Assembly (NCBI RefSeq): GCF_038049925.1
Contig: NZ_CP145809.1
Coordinates: 2,204,599 to 2,268,598 of the forward strand
Length of the DNA: 64,000 nucleotides
Reading direction: 5' to 3'
Source: Georgenia sp. M64
Lineage (GTDB): Bacteria; Actinomycetota; Actinomycetes; Actinomycetales; Actinomycetaceae
Shown here piece by piece: positions 43,412 to 52,248 of the stretch. Position 1 is the stretch's first letter. Each line of letters begins with the position of its first letter. The position numbers and the translations under genes were made by a program. The notes under the pieces were generated by a model, which saw nothing but the letters and a program-made list of their open reading frames with translations, made no database searches and was not told where the DNA came from.

Positions 43412-45883
43412 TCACCGGCACCGGGAGACGGTGGCGAGGTCCGGCCCGCGACGGACGAGGGCGATCTCTCCGCAGGTGTCGGTGCGCAGCACCACCGAGC
43501 CGGTCCGCGCGTACAGCTCCAGGGCCGAGGCCGCCGGGTGGCCGTAGTCGTTGCCCGCCCCGACGCTGACCACCGTCAGGCGCGGTCGCAGGGCCGCGGC
43601 GAGGCCGGCGTCCTGTCGCGCCGACCCGTGGTGCGCCATCACCACGACGTCGACGGCACCGCCACGGGCCCCGGCGAGCCGGCCGCGCACACCGGCCTGC
43701 CCCGCCAGCTCGACGTCACCGAGGGCGACGACGTCGGCGCCGGGTGCCGTGAGCCGGAGCACGAGGGAGAGGTCGTTGACGCCGTCGCCGCCCGGGGACC
43801 GGGCGACCGCCGCGGGGGTGGGCCACAGGACCTGCCAGTCCACCTCTCCCGCCCTGCCCCGGTCCGCCGGCCCGGCGGCCCGGCCCCCGGGCGCCACCGG
43901 CACCTCGTGCGTGACCGGGCGGGACACGGGCACGCCCGCGTCGGCCAGCAGGGTGAGCGTGTCGCGGACCCCGGGGGCGGGCTCGGGGCCCGGCCCGAGG
44001 ACCGCCGCGGTGACCTCGGCGGCGGCGAGCACCTCCGCCAGGCCGCCGACGTGGTCGGCGTGCGCGTGGGTGAGCACGAGCAGGTCGACCCGGCCGACGT
44101 CCGCGGCGCCGAGGCAGTCACCCGCGGCACCCCCGTCGGGCCCGGTGTCGATCATGACGGCGGCATCGTCCCCCGAGCGCAGGAGGAACGCGGCCCCCTG
44201 GCCCACGTCGCACTGGATCGCCACCCAGCCGCGCGGGGGCCACCCGTCGGGCAGGGCGGCGACGAGGTCGTCACGCCAGGGCAGGACCAGCAGCGCCGGC
44301 ACCACCACCGCCACGACCACCACCGGGCGCAGCCAGGCCGCGCGCGGGCCGGCCCGTGCGAGCACCCCCACCCCCGCCGCCGTGGCGACGGCGAGCGCGA
44401 GCACGCCCGGGCCCCCGGCGGGCCACGGCACCTGCGCGGCGGGCAGACCGGCGAAGGTCTGCGCGACGGTGGCGATCCACCAGGTGAAGGCCGCCGCCGC
44501 CGTGACGAGGACGCTCGCGGCGGTCGGCCAGACCGGGCCCAGGAGGGTGGCCGCCACCCCGAGGACGGTCGCCGGTGGCACCGCCACGGCGGCGAGGAGG
44601 TTGGCCGGGACGGCGTAGAGGGCGACGGCGGGTGTGAGCAGGACGACGACCGGTCCGCACGCCGCCTGTGCCGCTGCCGGCACCGCGATGCCCACGGCCA
44701 GCCAGCGCGGCACCACGTGGCTCAGCCACGAGGCCCATGGCCGGGCCAGCAGGACGAGGCCGCCGGTGGCGAGGACGGACAGGGCGAACCCGTACTCACG
44801 CGCCAGCCAGGGGTCGAGCAGGATGAGGCCGACGACGGCACCGGCGAGCGCGGGAAGGGCCCGGGACGGGCGTCCGAGCAGCAGCGCGACCAGGACGACC
44901 GCTCCCATCGCCGCGGACCGCAGGACGCTCGCCTCGGGCCGCACGAGCAGCACGAACGCCGCCAGGGCAACGGCCCCGACGACGGCGCGACCCCGGCGCG
45001 GCAGCCATGCGGTCGAGCCGAGCACCGCGCCGAGGAGGATCGCGACGTGCGCACCGGAGACGGCGGTGAGGTGGGTCAGGCCGGTGGCGCGCATGTCCTC
45101 CTCGAGCGCCGTGGGCAGGGCACGGTCGTCACCGACCGCGATCCCTGGCACCAGGCCCCGCGCCTGCGGGGAGAGGTCGGCCGTCACCGCGCGCAGCCGG
45201 CCGCGCATGGCGTTGACCACGCGCAGCGTGGCCGGGGGTGGGTCCGTCACGTCAGGGGGGTCACCGGCGAGGAGCAGGGCCACGGCACGCTCGCCCGGTT
45301 CGGTGGCCGCGAGGGTGGCGCGCACGCGCACACGCTCCCCCAGCGTGACGTCGCCCCACGTGGCCGGTCCGAGGAGCACCACCGGCGCGGACGCACCCGA
45401 GCGTTCGCCACGGCCGGCGACGCTCTCCAGGTCGAGCTGGACCCGGACCCGGGGCGCCGCCTCCCACTCGCGGGCACGCCCGAGGGGCTCCGGCTCGCTC
45501 GCCACGCGGCCGGTGACGACGACGGACGCGCCGCGGGAGGTGAGGTCGGCGAGGTGGCCGCCCTGGCGGTGGTGGAGCTGGGCGGCGGTGCTCAGGAGCA
45601 CGGCCGCGACGACGCCCGTCACCAGCAGGGCGGCCGCGGACGGTGACGTCACCGCGCTGCGGCGGTGCCGGCCCGGCTGCGGCCGTGCGCGGCGGGTGGC
45701 GCCGATCACCGCGCCCGTCACGAGGGCGAGCCCGAGCGCGGCGGCCGCTGCGAGCGCGACGGCGTCCGCCGGCTGGGCGACCGCTACCCAGGCGGCCGCC
45801 CACGCCCCGACGGCCGGGAGGACCGCCCGCGCGTCGACGGTGCGGACGTCCTGCGCGCTGCGCGGCACGGGCGGGCCGCTCAC
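43412..45883 (-). CDS. comEC: ComEC/Rec2 DNA-uptake channel
   Basis: An 823-residue protein: N-terminal membrane segment and OB-like domain, central Competence domain with many helices (LTAVSGAHVAILLG, VLRSAAMGAVVLVALLLGRPSRALPALAGA), then a C-terminal metallo-beta-lactamase domain (THAHADHVGG, MAHHGS). It imports single-stranded DNA across the membrane. The start overlaps comEA as GTGA. No pilus or ComF genes lie in the window, so working competence cannot be told from here. Confidence 0.95.
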   Translation of the reverse strand: MSGPPVPRSAQDVRTVDARAVLPAVGAWAAAWVAVAQPADAVALAAAAALGLALVTGAVIGATRRARPQPGRHRRSAVTSPSAAALLVTGVVAAVLLSTAAQLHHRQGGHLADLTSRGASVVVTGRVASEPEPLGRAREWEAAPRVRVQLDLESVAGRGERSGASAPVVLLGPATWGDVTLGERVRVRATLAATEPGERAVALLLAGDPPDVTDPPPATLRVVNAMRGRLRAVTADLSPQARGLVPGIAVGDDRALPTALEEDMRATGLTHLTAVSGAHVAILLGAVLGSTAWLPRRGRAVVGAVALAAFVLLVRPEASVLRSAAMGAVVLVALLLGRPSRALPALAGAVVGLILLDPWLAREYGFALSVLATGGLVLLARPWASWLSHVVPRWLAVGIAVPAAAQAACGPVVVLLTPAVALYAVPANLLAAVAVPPATVLGVAATLLGPVWPTAASVLVTAAAAFTWWIATVAQTFAGLPAAQVPWPAGGPGVLALAVATAAGVGVLARAGPRAAWLRPVVVVAVVVPALLVLPWRDDLVAALPDGWPPRGWVAIQCDVGQGAAFLLRSGDDAAVMIDTGPDGGAAGDCLGAADVGRVDLLVLTHAHADHVGGLAEVLAAAEVTAAVLGPGPEPAPGVRDTLTLLADAGVPVSRPVTHEVPVAPGGRAAGPADRGRAGEVDWQVLWPTPAAVARSPGGDGVNDLSLVLRLTAPGADVVALGDVELAGQAGVRGRLAGARGGAVDVVVMAHHGSARQDAGLAAALRPRLTVVSVGAGNDYGHPAASALELYARTGSVVLRTDTCGEIALVRRGPDLATVSRCR

Positions 45884-46776
45884 ACGCTCACCAGCTCCCG
45901 CAGCCGCTCCATGGTCGTCGGACCGATGCCGGAGACCGCGTCGAGGTCGTCGACGGTTCCGAACGGCCCGTTGGTCTCGCGCCACTGGAGGATCCGCTCG
46001 GCGAGCGCCGGGCCGATACCGGGGAGGGCGTCGAGCTCGGCGGCGGTGGCCGTGTTGAGGTCGACCGGCGACGGCGCAGCCGGAGCGTCGGCACCGGAAC
46101 CGGAGGAGAGCCCGGGGGCCGGGCCGGCCTGGCTGCCGGGCACGCCCTGCCCCTGGACGGGCACGAACACCTGCTCGCCGTCGACGAGCGGGCGCGCGAG
46201 GTTGACGGCGGCGAGCTCCGCGTCCGGGGACGCTCCGCCGGCAGCCTCCACCGCCTCACCCACCCGCGCGCCGGCGGGGAGCTCGACCACACCCGGCCGG
46301 GCCACGGCGCCCGCCACGTGGACGACGAGGGGCGTCGCGGCAGCGGTCGTACCCCGCACGTCCGCCGCGTCCGGCTCGTCCGTCAGGCCCTCGCCCGGCA
46401 CTCCGCCCGCGCCGTCGTCGCGCGGCGCGCCGGTTCCGTCGCCGCGGGGCTCACCGGTCCCGCCGTCGGCGCCCGCCGGTCCGCCGCCCGGCACGGACGC
46501 GGCCGCCCGGTCCGCCGGTGGGAGCGGGACGGGCTCGCCGGGGCGGCCGGCCCATGCCCACGCGGCCACGGCGAGGGCCACGACGAGCACGACGACCACC
46601 GCGGCGACCGCCGCCCGTACGGGCGGCGCCCAGCGCCAGCGGCTGCGGCGGTGGTCGGTCTCCGGGTCCACCTCGAGGTGCCCGGCCGTCGCCGTGTAGG
46701 CGGCCCGGGTCAGCCGGTGCAGGCGCTCGCCGCGGCCACGGTCCATGACGACGATGCTCCGGCCCGGGACCGCCAT
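45880..46776 (-). CDS. comEA: ComEA-like DNA-binding protein
   Basis: A 298-residue membrane-anchored protein: helix (about 54-76), Gly/Asp-rich linker, SLBB domain (about 149-210: VVHVAGAVARPGVVELPAGARVGEA) and a C-terminal double helix-hairpin-helix (VDLNTATAAELDALPGIGPALAERI, VSGIGPTTMERLRE) that binds duplex DNA. ATG 46776 taken; ATG 46746 with GGAG upstream would be 10 codons shorter. Confidence 0.93.
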   Translation of the reverse strand: MAVPGRSIVVMDRGRGERLHRLTRAAYTATAGHLEVDPETDHRRSRWRWAPPVRAAVAAVVVVLVVALAVAAWAWAGRPGEPVPLPPADRAAASVPGGGPAGADGGTGEPRGDGTGAPRDDGAGGVPGEGLTDEPDAADVRGTTAAATPLVVHVAGAVARPGVVELPAGARVGEAVEAAGGASPDAELAAVNLARPLVDGEQVFVPVQGQGVPGSQAGPAPGLSSGSGADAPAAPSPVDLNTATAAELDALPGIGPALAERILQWRETNGPFGTVDDLDAVSGIGPTTMERLRELVSV

Positions 46777-46919
46777 CGACCCGCACGGGCGAGGACGGTG
46801 TGCACGGCGGCGTCCCGCCGCCGGATGTGGAGGAGCGGCGCGGCGTCGCCGGGCGCGGCGCCGGGCCCGCCGTTCGGGGACGACGGGCCCGGTGGTCGAT
46901 GCCTTCCGGGTTGCTGCGG

Positions 46920-46938
46920 GAGGGGCGGGCTGCCCCTC
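46920..46938 (-). terminator. Terminator after the SpaA-like protein gene
   Basis: GAGGGGC, 5 nt, GCCCCTC, starting 6 nt past the TAA stop on the minus strand. A second inverted repeat (CCGGGCCCG, 14 nt, CGGGCCCGG) lies at 46861-46892. Confidence 0.55.
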
Positions 46939-46944
46939 GCGCGG

Positions 46945-49176
46945 TTACGGGAAGAGCGGGGCGCCGTCGGGAAGCTCGACGCTGGGTGTGTACGTCCCGC
47001 TGGTGAGGTTGTCGTAGTTGGCGCCGGCGAGCTGGCACAGGGCCGTCTCGTCGATGTCGCCGAGCTGGGCGGCGGTCACGGTCGCCTTGACGTCGCCGTC
47101 GAGGTCGACGGTGCTGTCCACGAGCTCCTCGGTCGTGGTGTTGCAGGTGATGACGATGAGCCGGTAGAGCGCGACGTTGACGAACGTGGGCGGCGTCGTC
47201 GGTCCGTTCGTGTCCTCGAGGGTCAGGTCGACGGTCTCGACGTCCGGGTCGGGCTCGTAGCCCTCCGGGAACGGCGCGATCTCGTCGATGGTGTAGCGCC
47301 CGAGACGCAGGTGCTCGAGGAGGAACTCACCGACGTCGGGATCGGCGTCGGCCGCGGAGTTGTCCAGGACGGTGACGCACACGTCGGTGATGTCGTCGAA
47401 CGTGTCGGGGTCCGTCGAGGTGTTGAGGTTGTGCGTGCGGCACACCTGGAAGGTCGCGCCGGCGAGGCGGGCACCGGCGTCGTCGTTCTTGAGCCAGGTG
47501 AGGCTGCCGTCGCGGAACTCCTTGACGGCACCGTCGGAGCTCGAGCCCGTCCCGTTCGTGCTGCGGGTGAGGGTGTCGCTGCCCTCGGTTGCGGTGATGG
47601 TCAGGGTCACCGTCGCGGTGCCCGTCACGGTCCCCGCGGTGGCCGAGGTGAAGACGACGACGCACTGGCCGTTCGCGTCGAGGTTGTCGCCCGTCTCGTC
47701 GCAGCTGCTCGCGGTGGCGTCGACGGTGTTCACGGCGCCGGAGGCGTCGGTGAGGGTGACGTCGACGTGCCCCTCGGTGGCGGCGACGAAGCCATTGCCG
47801 TCGCCGAGGTTCTTCTCGACGTCGACCGTGAACGTGTGCGACTCACCGATGGAGTTGATGTCGTCGGGCTCGATGGTGATCTTCGCGTCGACGAACCGCT
47901 TGACGGCGTCGGGGTTCTCCCCCGGGTCCGAGCCGGTCTCGACGTCGATCGTCTCGTCGCCGACGGCGATGCTCGCCGACGCGTGGCCGGTGACGGTCCC
48001 CGCGGTCGTGGAGGTGAAGGTGATGGTGCAGGTGCCACCGATGGTGCCGGTGGTGGAGCAGGTGTCCGCCGTGACCGTCACGGGGTTGGCCGCTGTCACG
48101 GAGTGGGTGAGGGTGACGTCCACCAGGGTGCCGTCGTCGGCCGGGGCCGACTCGCCCGCGAACGTCTTGCTCGCGGTCACGGTGAAGGTGTGGCTCTCGC
48201 CCACGTCGTTGACGGCGCTCGGTGCGATGGAGATGTCGGCACCGCACAGCGGGAAGGACCCGTGCACGAGGTCCTTGAGGACCGCGTTGACCTCGAAGGA
48301 GGACCGGGTCTCGGCGAGGAAGTTGGTGAAGCAGGGCACCGTGCCGTCGAAGACGGCGCTGAGGTTGATGCCGCCCTCGAAGAACGCGCCGGTGGGGATG
48401 TCGCGCACCCCGCCCTTGCCGACGTAGTTCCACGGGACGCCCGCGTCGGGGATCGGCGCGGTGTTGACGTTGGCGCAGACCTCGTCGTCGGCGGCGACGT
48501 CGTCGCAGTCCGCGGGTGTGCCGTCGGCGCCGCCGACGAGGGTGAGCAGGGTGCCGCCGCCCTCGTCGCCGCCGGTGCCGACCCACTCGAGCACCTTGAT
48601 GGTGACGGCGGTGCCGCCCTGGTCGAACTCGCTCAGGACGAGGAGGTCACCGACCTGGTGCTCGCCGCTGAAGGTGCTCGTGCTGCCGAGCGGGACGCCC
48701 GGGACGGGTGCGACGTCGTCCTGGAAGAACCAGAAGCCGACGTCGGCCGAGCCCTGGACCGCGTAGCGGTCGAGCCCGAAGTAGACGTAGGTGTCCCCGC
48801 CGAGGGTGTAGGCGGAGGCGTAGGCGTTGGTGATGTCGTCCTTGTCCGGGACGCTGCCGTTCTTGTGCTTCCAGCCGGGGATGTCGAGGTCGTCCTTGGA
48901 CCCGCCGCCGGTGAAGATCGACTGCGGCGCGGGGTCGGGCACGATCCCGGTGGTGGCGAAGGCGTTGCTGTCGCCGTCGAAGAGGGTCGACCAGTCCTCG
49001 CCGGTGACCGCTGCGTCGTCCATGATGTTCGCGTCGAGCTCGAAGAGGTCGGCGTCGTGCACGGCCGCGACGGGTGCTGCGAGCAGCGCCCCGCCCAGGC
49101 CGGCGAGGGCCAGCGCACCGGCTCCGGACGCGGCGACCGCTCGCCGCAGGCTCCTCCGCCTCACGCGCGCGGACAC
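46945..49176 (-). CDS. Secreted protein with Ig-like repeats and a SpaA-like prealbumin domain
   Basis: A 743-residue secreted protein. Signal peptide 1-38 (Arg-rich start, ALALAGLGGALLAAPVAA). Residues about 39-350 form a Cys-containing domain of unknown fold. Two Ig-like repeats start with SHTFTV (about 365-460 and 470-590). A SpaA/prealbumin-like domain follows (about 590-690: LTWLKNDDAGARLAGATFQVC, RYTIDEIAPFPEGYEPD). Usual Cna/SpaA pilins end in LPXTG; this one ends in a plain acidic tail with no sorting signal or helix, so it is probably released or bound by its partners. GTG 49176 has a strong GAGAGGGG ribosome site; the longer frame includes the leader. Confidence 0.88.
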   Translation of the reverse strand: MSARVRRRSLRRAVAASGAGALALAGLGGALLAAPVAAVHDADLFELDANIMDDAAVTGEDWSTLFDGDSNAFATTGIVPDPAPQSIFTGGGSKDDLDIPGWKHKNGSVPDKDDITNAYASAYTLGGDTYVYFGLDRYAVQGSADVGFWFFQDDVAPVPGVPLGSTSTFSGEHQVGDLLVLSEFDQGGTAVTIKVLEWVGTGGDEGGGTLLTLVGGADGTPADCDDVAADDEVCANVNTAPIPDAGVPWNYVGKGGVRDIPTGAFFEGGINLSAVFDGTVPCFTNFLAETRSSFEVNAVLKDLVHGSFPLCGADISIAPSAVNDVGESHTFTVTASKTFAGESAPADDGTLVDVTLTHSVTAANPVTVTADTCSTTGTIGGTCTITFTSTTAGTVTGHASASIAVGDETIDVETGSDPGENPDAVKRFVDAKITIEPDDINSIGESHTFTVDVEKNLGDGNGFVAATEGHVDVTLTDASGAVNTVDATASSCDETGDNLDANGQCVVVFTSATAGTVTGTATVTLTITATEGSDTLTRSTNGTGSSSDGAVKEFRDGSLTWLKNDDAGARLAGATFQVCRTHNLNTSTDPDTFDDITDVCVTVLDNSAADADPDVGEFLLEHLRLGRYTIDEIAPFPEGYEPDPDVETVDLTLEDTNGPTTPPTFVNVALYRLIVITCNTTTEELVDSTVDLDGDVKATVTAAQLGDIDETALCQLAGANYDNLTSGTYTPSVELPDGAPLFP

Positions 49177-49591
49177 GGGTAGCCCCTCTCCGCGAACGCC
49201 GCGCGACACGCGGCTCCTGCTGGGGTGTGACCGGTGCTTCTCCCTTGGTGCATGGTGGTGACTCCCTCTCTCAGGACGCCCCCGAGAGGGCGCCATGTGG
49301 TGCCCTGCCACCCGGCGCACCGCGTGGGTCCGTGACCCCGGCCGGCTGCGTTGCCGGCCCCACGGGCAGCCGCGGCGCCGTGCCGCAGGACTCCCCCCGG
49401 TGCGACCGTAGGACCGCGACGACCGGCCGCGACATCGGCAACTCACCCGACGCCGTGAGCCACGATCGCCCTAGGGTCGCCGTAGGGTCATCTCCTCACC
49501 CTGCACCCCGGTCGCTCTCACCCCCGTTTCGGGTGGTGTTCACCCACGTCGGGGCTCCCGCAGCGGAGTGGTCGCGGCCTAGCATGCCGCC
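49177..49591. other. 415-bp divergent leader/promoter region, structured
   Basis: No gene seen. On the minus strand, toward the secreted protein, it holds hairpins: GGCCGGC/GCCGGCC around a 6-nt loop at 49340-49359, GGGT/ACCC at 49326-49338, and CCCTCTC/GAGAGGG at 49264-49290. A run of stems this long before a regulated surface gene could be a riboswitch or protein-binding leader, but no known class was matched with confidence. The plus-strand end carries the LuxR promoter. Confidence 0.5.
49580..49585 (+). promoter_or_regulatory. -10 box of a leaderless promoter, LuxR-type gene
   Basis: TAGCAT, 6 nt, then ATG at 49592. No ribosome site. Confidence 0.5.
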
Positions 49592-50236
49592 ATGGCGAGC
49601 GTCGTGGGGGCGCACGCCCGTGCTGTCGCTCTGGCGTCGGGAGACGAGCTGCGGCGGGAGCTGGGGCGAGTTCTCGCGCGCCTCGGCCTGGAGCTGGTGT
49701 GCGCGTCGTCGGCGACCGAGGTCATGCGCCTCAGGGGCGACGCGCCCGCCGTGGCCGTTCTCGAGGTCGAGGCCGGCGCGTTCATGGTGTGCCGGCACCT
49801 CCACGACCGGTTCGGGGAGTCGCTCCCCGTCATCATGGTCTCGGCCACCCGGACCGAGCCCCAGGACCGCGTGGCGGGGTTCCTCGTGGGCGCCGACGAC
49901 TACCTCACCGTGCCGCTCGACTCCGACGAGGCCCTGTGCCGGGTGCGGCGGTCCCTGCTGCGCGGCGCCCGGCGGTCCGTTTCCGTCCCGGGCCTCGCGG
50001 CCCTCACCCAGCGGGAGGCCGAGGTGCTCGATCTGCTGGTGGCGGGATACACGCAGAAGCAGATCGCCACCCGCCTGGACATCTCCGGCAAGACGGTGGG
50101 CACCCACATCCAGCACCTGCTGACCAAGCTGGACCTCCACAGCAGGACGGACGCCATCGCCCTGGCGATCCGGGCGGGGCTGACCCCGCAGGCACCGGCG
50201 CCCCGACGTCAAGGGATCGTCTCGCTCAGCGCGTAG
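49592..50236 (+). CDS. LuxR/NarL-family regulator with an atypical receiver domain
   Basis: A 214-residue protein: receiver-like domain (about 10-122) and GerE/LuxR helix-turn-helix (about 136-198: LTQREAEVLDLLVAGYTQKQIATRLDISGKTVGTHIQHLLTKL). The receiver keeps GADDYL and the MVSA switch, but the phospho-acceptor Asp is Glu58 (AVLEVE) and the Lys before Pro is Val107 (YLTVPL). It is likely a phosphorylation-independent or constitutively on regulator. No kinase gene nearby. Leaderless start (TAGCAT). Possible control of the divergent secreted protein gene is inference from position. Confidence 0.88.
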   Translation: MASVVGAHARAVALASGDELRRELGRVLARLGLELVCASSATEVMRLRGDAPAVAVLEVEAGAFMVCRHLHDRFGESLPVIMVSATRTEPQDRVAGFLVGADDYLTVPLDSDEALCRVRRSLLRGARRSVSVPGLAALTQREAEVLDLLVAGYTQKQIATRLDISGKTVGTHIQHLLTKLDLHSRTDAIALAIRAGLTPQAPAPRRQGIVSLSA

Positions 50237-50256
50237 GGCGTGGAAGGATCACGGTC

Positions 50257-52176
50257 ATGGCCGACGACCTGACCACCGCCGATCTCGCCCAGCTCAGGGC
50301 CGACGCCGCCCAGGCCGCTGCGGAGGCGGCCGAGGCACGGGCGGTCGCCGCCCAGGCGGCGCTCGACGCCGCGCTCGCTGCGGCCGGGCACGCCGCGGCG
50401 GCCTCCCCGGGCGGAGGCCCGGACCCGGCCACCGCCACGCCCCCGGCCCCGGCTGACGAGCCGCGACCACCTGACCCGCTGCCCAAGGCCGCCGAGCCGC
50501 AACCTGGGGACGACGCGCCGGCGCCCGCGCCGGACGGCGCGCCCGGGCACTCTCCCGACCTGGCCGGCTACGCCGCCGAGGTGGCCGCCGGGTACACCTT
50601 CGAGGGCCCGACGCTCGCGGTCGGTGCGCTCGTCACGGACGACGGCGCCGTCCCCGGGGCGCAGGTGCGTCTGCCGCTGGGGATGCTCAACCGGCACGGC
50701 CTGGTCGCCGGCGCCACCGGGACCGGCAAGACCCGCACCCTCCAGGTGCTCGGCGAGGGCCTCTCCGACGCCGGCGTGCCGGTCTTCCTCACCGACATCA
50801 AGGGCGACCTCTCCGGAATCCTCGAGCCCGGCGAGGCGAGTGAGAAGCTCCTCGAGCGCACGCGCCGCATCGGCCAGGACTGGTCCCCGACGTCCTACCC
50901 GGTCGAGCTGCTCTCCCTCGGCGGGGTCGGCCGAGGTGTGCCGATCCGCACGACGGTGACCGACTTCGGCCCGCTCCTCCTCGCCAAGGTGCTGGGCCTG
51001 AACGACACGCAGGAGTCCAGCCTGCAGCTGATCTTCCACTGGGCCGACGCCCAGGGCCTCGCCCTGCTCGACCTCAAGGACCTCCGCTCGACCGTCGCCT
51101 ACCTCACCAGCGAGGAAGGCAAGCCCGAGCTGCGCGAGATCGGCGGGATCTCCTCCGCCACCGCCGGCGTCATCCTCCGTGAGATCTCCGCGCTCCAGGC
51201 GCAGGGCGCCGACGTCTTCTTCGGCGAGCCTGCGTTCGACACCGCCGACCTGCTCCGCACCGCGGCCGACGGCCGCGGTGTCGTCTCGGCCCTGCAGCTG
51301 CCCGACCTGCAGGACCGCCCCGGCCTCTTCTCCACCTTCGTCATGTGGCTCCTGGCGGACCTCTTCGGTTCGCTGCCGGAGGTCGGCGACCTCGACCGGC
51401 CGCGGCTGGTGTTCTTCTTCGACGAGGCGCACCTGCTCTTCGCCGACGCCTCGGCCGAGTTCCTCAAGCAGGTCACCCAGACCGTCCGGCTCATCCGGTC
51501 CAAGGGCGTGGGGATCTTCTTCGTCACGCAGACGCCCAAGGACATCCCCGAGGACGTCCTGGCCCAGCTCGGCGCCCGGGTCCAGCACGCCCTGCGGGCC
51601 TTCACCCCCAAGGACGCCGACGCCCTGCGCGCCACGGCGCGCACCTTCCCCACCTCCCCCTACGACCTCGAGGAGCTCCTCACCACGCTGGGCACCGGCG
51701 AGGCGGTCGTGACCGTCCTGTCCGAGAAGGGCGCACCGACCCCGGTGGCGGCCACCCGGCTGCGCGCGCCCCGCGCCTCGATGGAGCCGGCCACGACGGC
51801 GGCGATGGAGTCCGCGGTGGCCGCGTCACCCCTGCTGGCGCGGTACGGCGCCGCGGTGGACAACGAGTCCGCCCACGAGCTCCTCACGACCCGGGTGGCG
51901 CAGCAGGAGGCCGCCGCGCAGGCCGCGGCCGCCCGGGCGGAGGCGGACCGCCTCGCCGCGGAGCAGCGCAAGGAGGCCGAGCGTGAGGCGAAGGAGCGCG
52001 ACCGGGAGCTGGCGAAGCTGCAGGCGGAGATCGAGCGCGAGGAGAAGAAGGCCCGGGAGGCCGCCGAGCGCGCCGCCCGGCGCCGCGGCAGCGCCTTCGA
52101 CTCGTTCCTCCGCTCAGCGGGTACCCAGCTGGGCCGGGAGATCACCCGCTCGATCCTGGGCACCCGTCGCCGCTGA
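50257..52176 (+). CDS. HerA-like ATPase (DUF853 family)
   Basis: A 639-residue protein: Ala-rich coiled coil (5-50), Pro/Asp-rich linker, then a HerA/FtsK-like ATPase (about 110-530: Walker A GATGTGKT 152-159, Walker B VFFFDEAHLLF, arginine finger-like region in TQTPKDIPEDVLAQLGARVQHALRAF) and a C-terminal charged coiled coil (about 540-620) ending in a basic tail. DUF853 proteins are hexameric DNA-translocating or remodelling ATPases of unknown duty. AAGGA precedes the ATG at 8 nt; 20 bp after the LuxR gene, probably the same transcript. Confidence 0.92.
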   Translation: MADDLTTADLAQLRADAAQAAAEAAEARAVAAQAALDAALAAAGHAAAASPGGGPDPATATPPAPADEPRPPDPLPKAAEPQPGDDAPAPAPDGAPGHSPDLAGYAAEVAAGYTFEGPTLAVGALVTDDGAVPGAQVRLPLGMLNRHGLVAGATGTGKTRTLQVLGEGLSDAGVPVFLTDIKGDLSGILEPGEASEKLLERTRRIGQDWSPTSYPVELLSLGGVGRGVPIRTTVTDFGPLLLAKVLGLNDTQESSLQLIFHWADAQGLALLDLKDLRSTVAYLTSEEGKPELREIGGISSATAGVILREISALQAQGADVFFGEPAFDTADLLRTAADGRGVVSALQLPDLQDRPGLFSTFVMWLLADLFGSLPEVGDLDRPRLVFFFDEAHLLFADASAEFLKQVTQTVRLIRSKGVGIFFVTQTPKDIPEDVLAQLGARVQHALRAFTPKDADALRATARTFPTSPYDLEELLTTLGTGEAVVTVLSEKGAPTPVAATRLRAPRASMEPATTAAMESAVAASPLLARYGAAVDNESAHELLTTRVAQQEAAAQAAAARAEADRLAAEQRKEAEREAKERDRELAKLQAEIEREEKKAREAAERAARRRGSAFDSFLRSAGTQLGREITRSILGTRRR

Positions 52177-52221
52177 TCGGCCCGCCGCCGGCTCGGCCGG
52201 ACGTCCCCGCCTCGACGGGCC

Positions 52222-52237
52222 CGCCCCGCCCGGGGCG
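52222..52237. terminator. Hairpin between convergent HerA-like and epimerase genes
   Basis: CGCCCCG, CC, CGGGGCG. The loop is short; placement between convergent stops favours termination. Confidence 0.35.
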
Positions 52238-52248
52238 TGCGGCTCGGG

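Noticed and set aside
49200..49500. c-di-GMP (GEMM) or other known riboswitch ahead of the secreted protein
   Set aside because: Some stems and a GGTGGCAGGGCACC stretch recall GEMM, but the invariant GGCAAACC part is missing; kept only as a structured leader.
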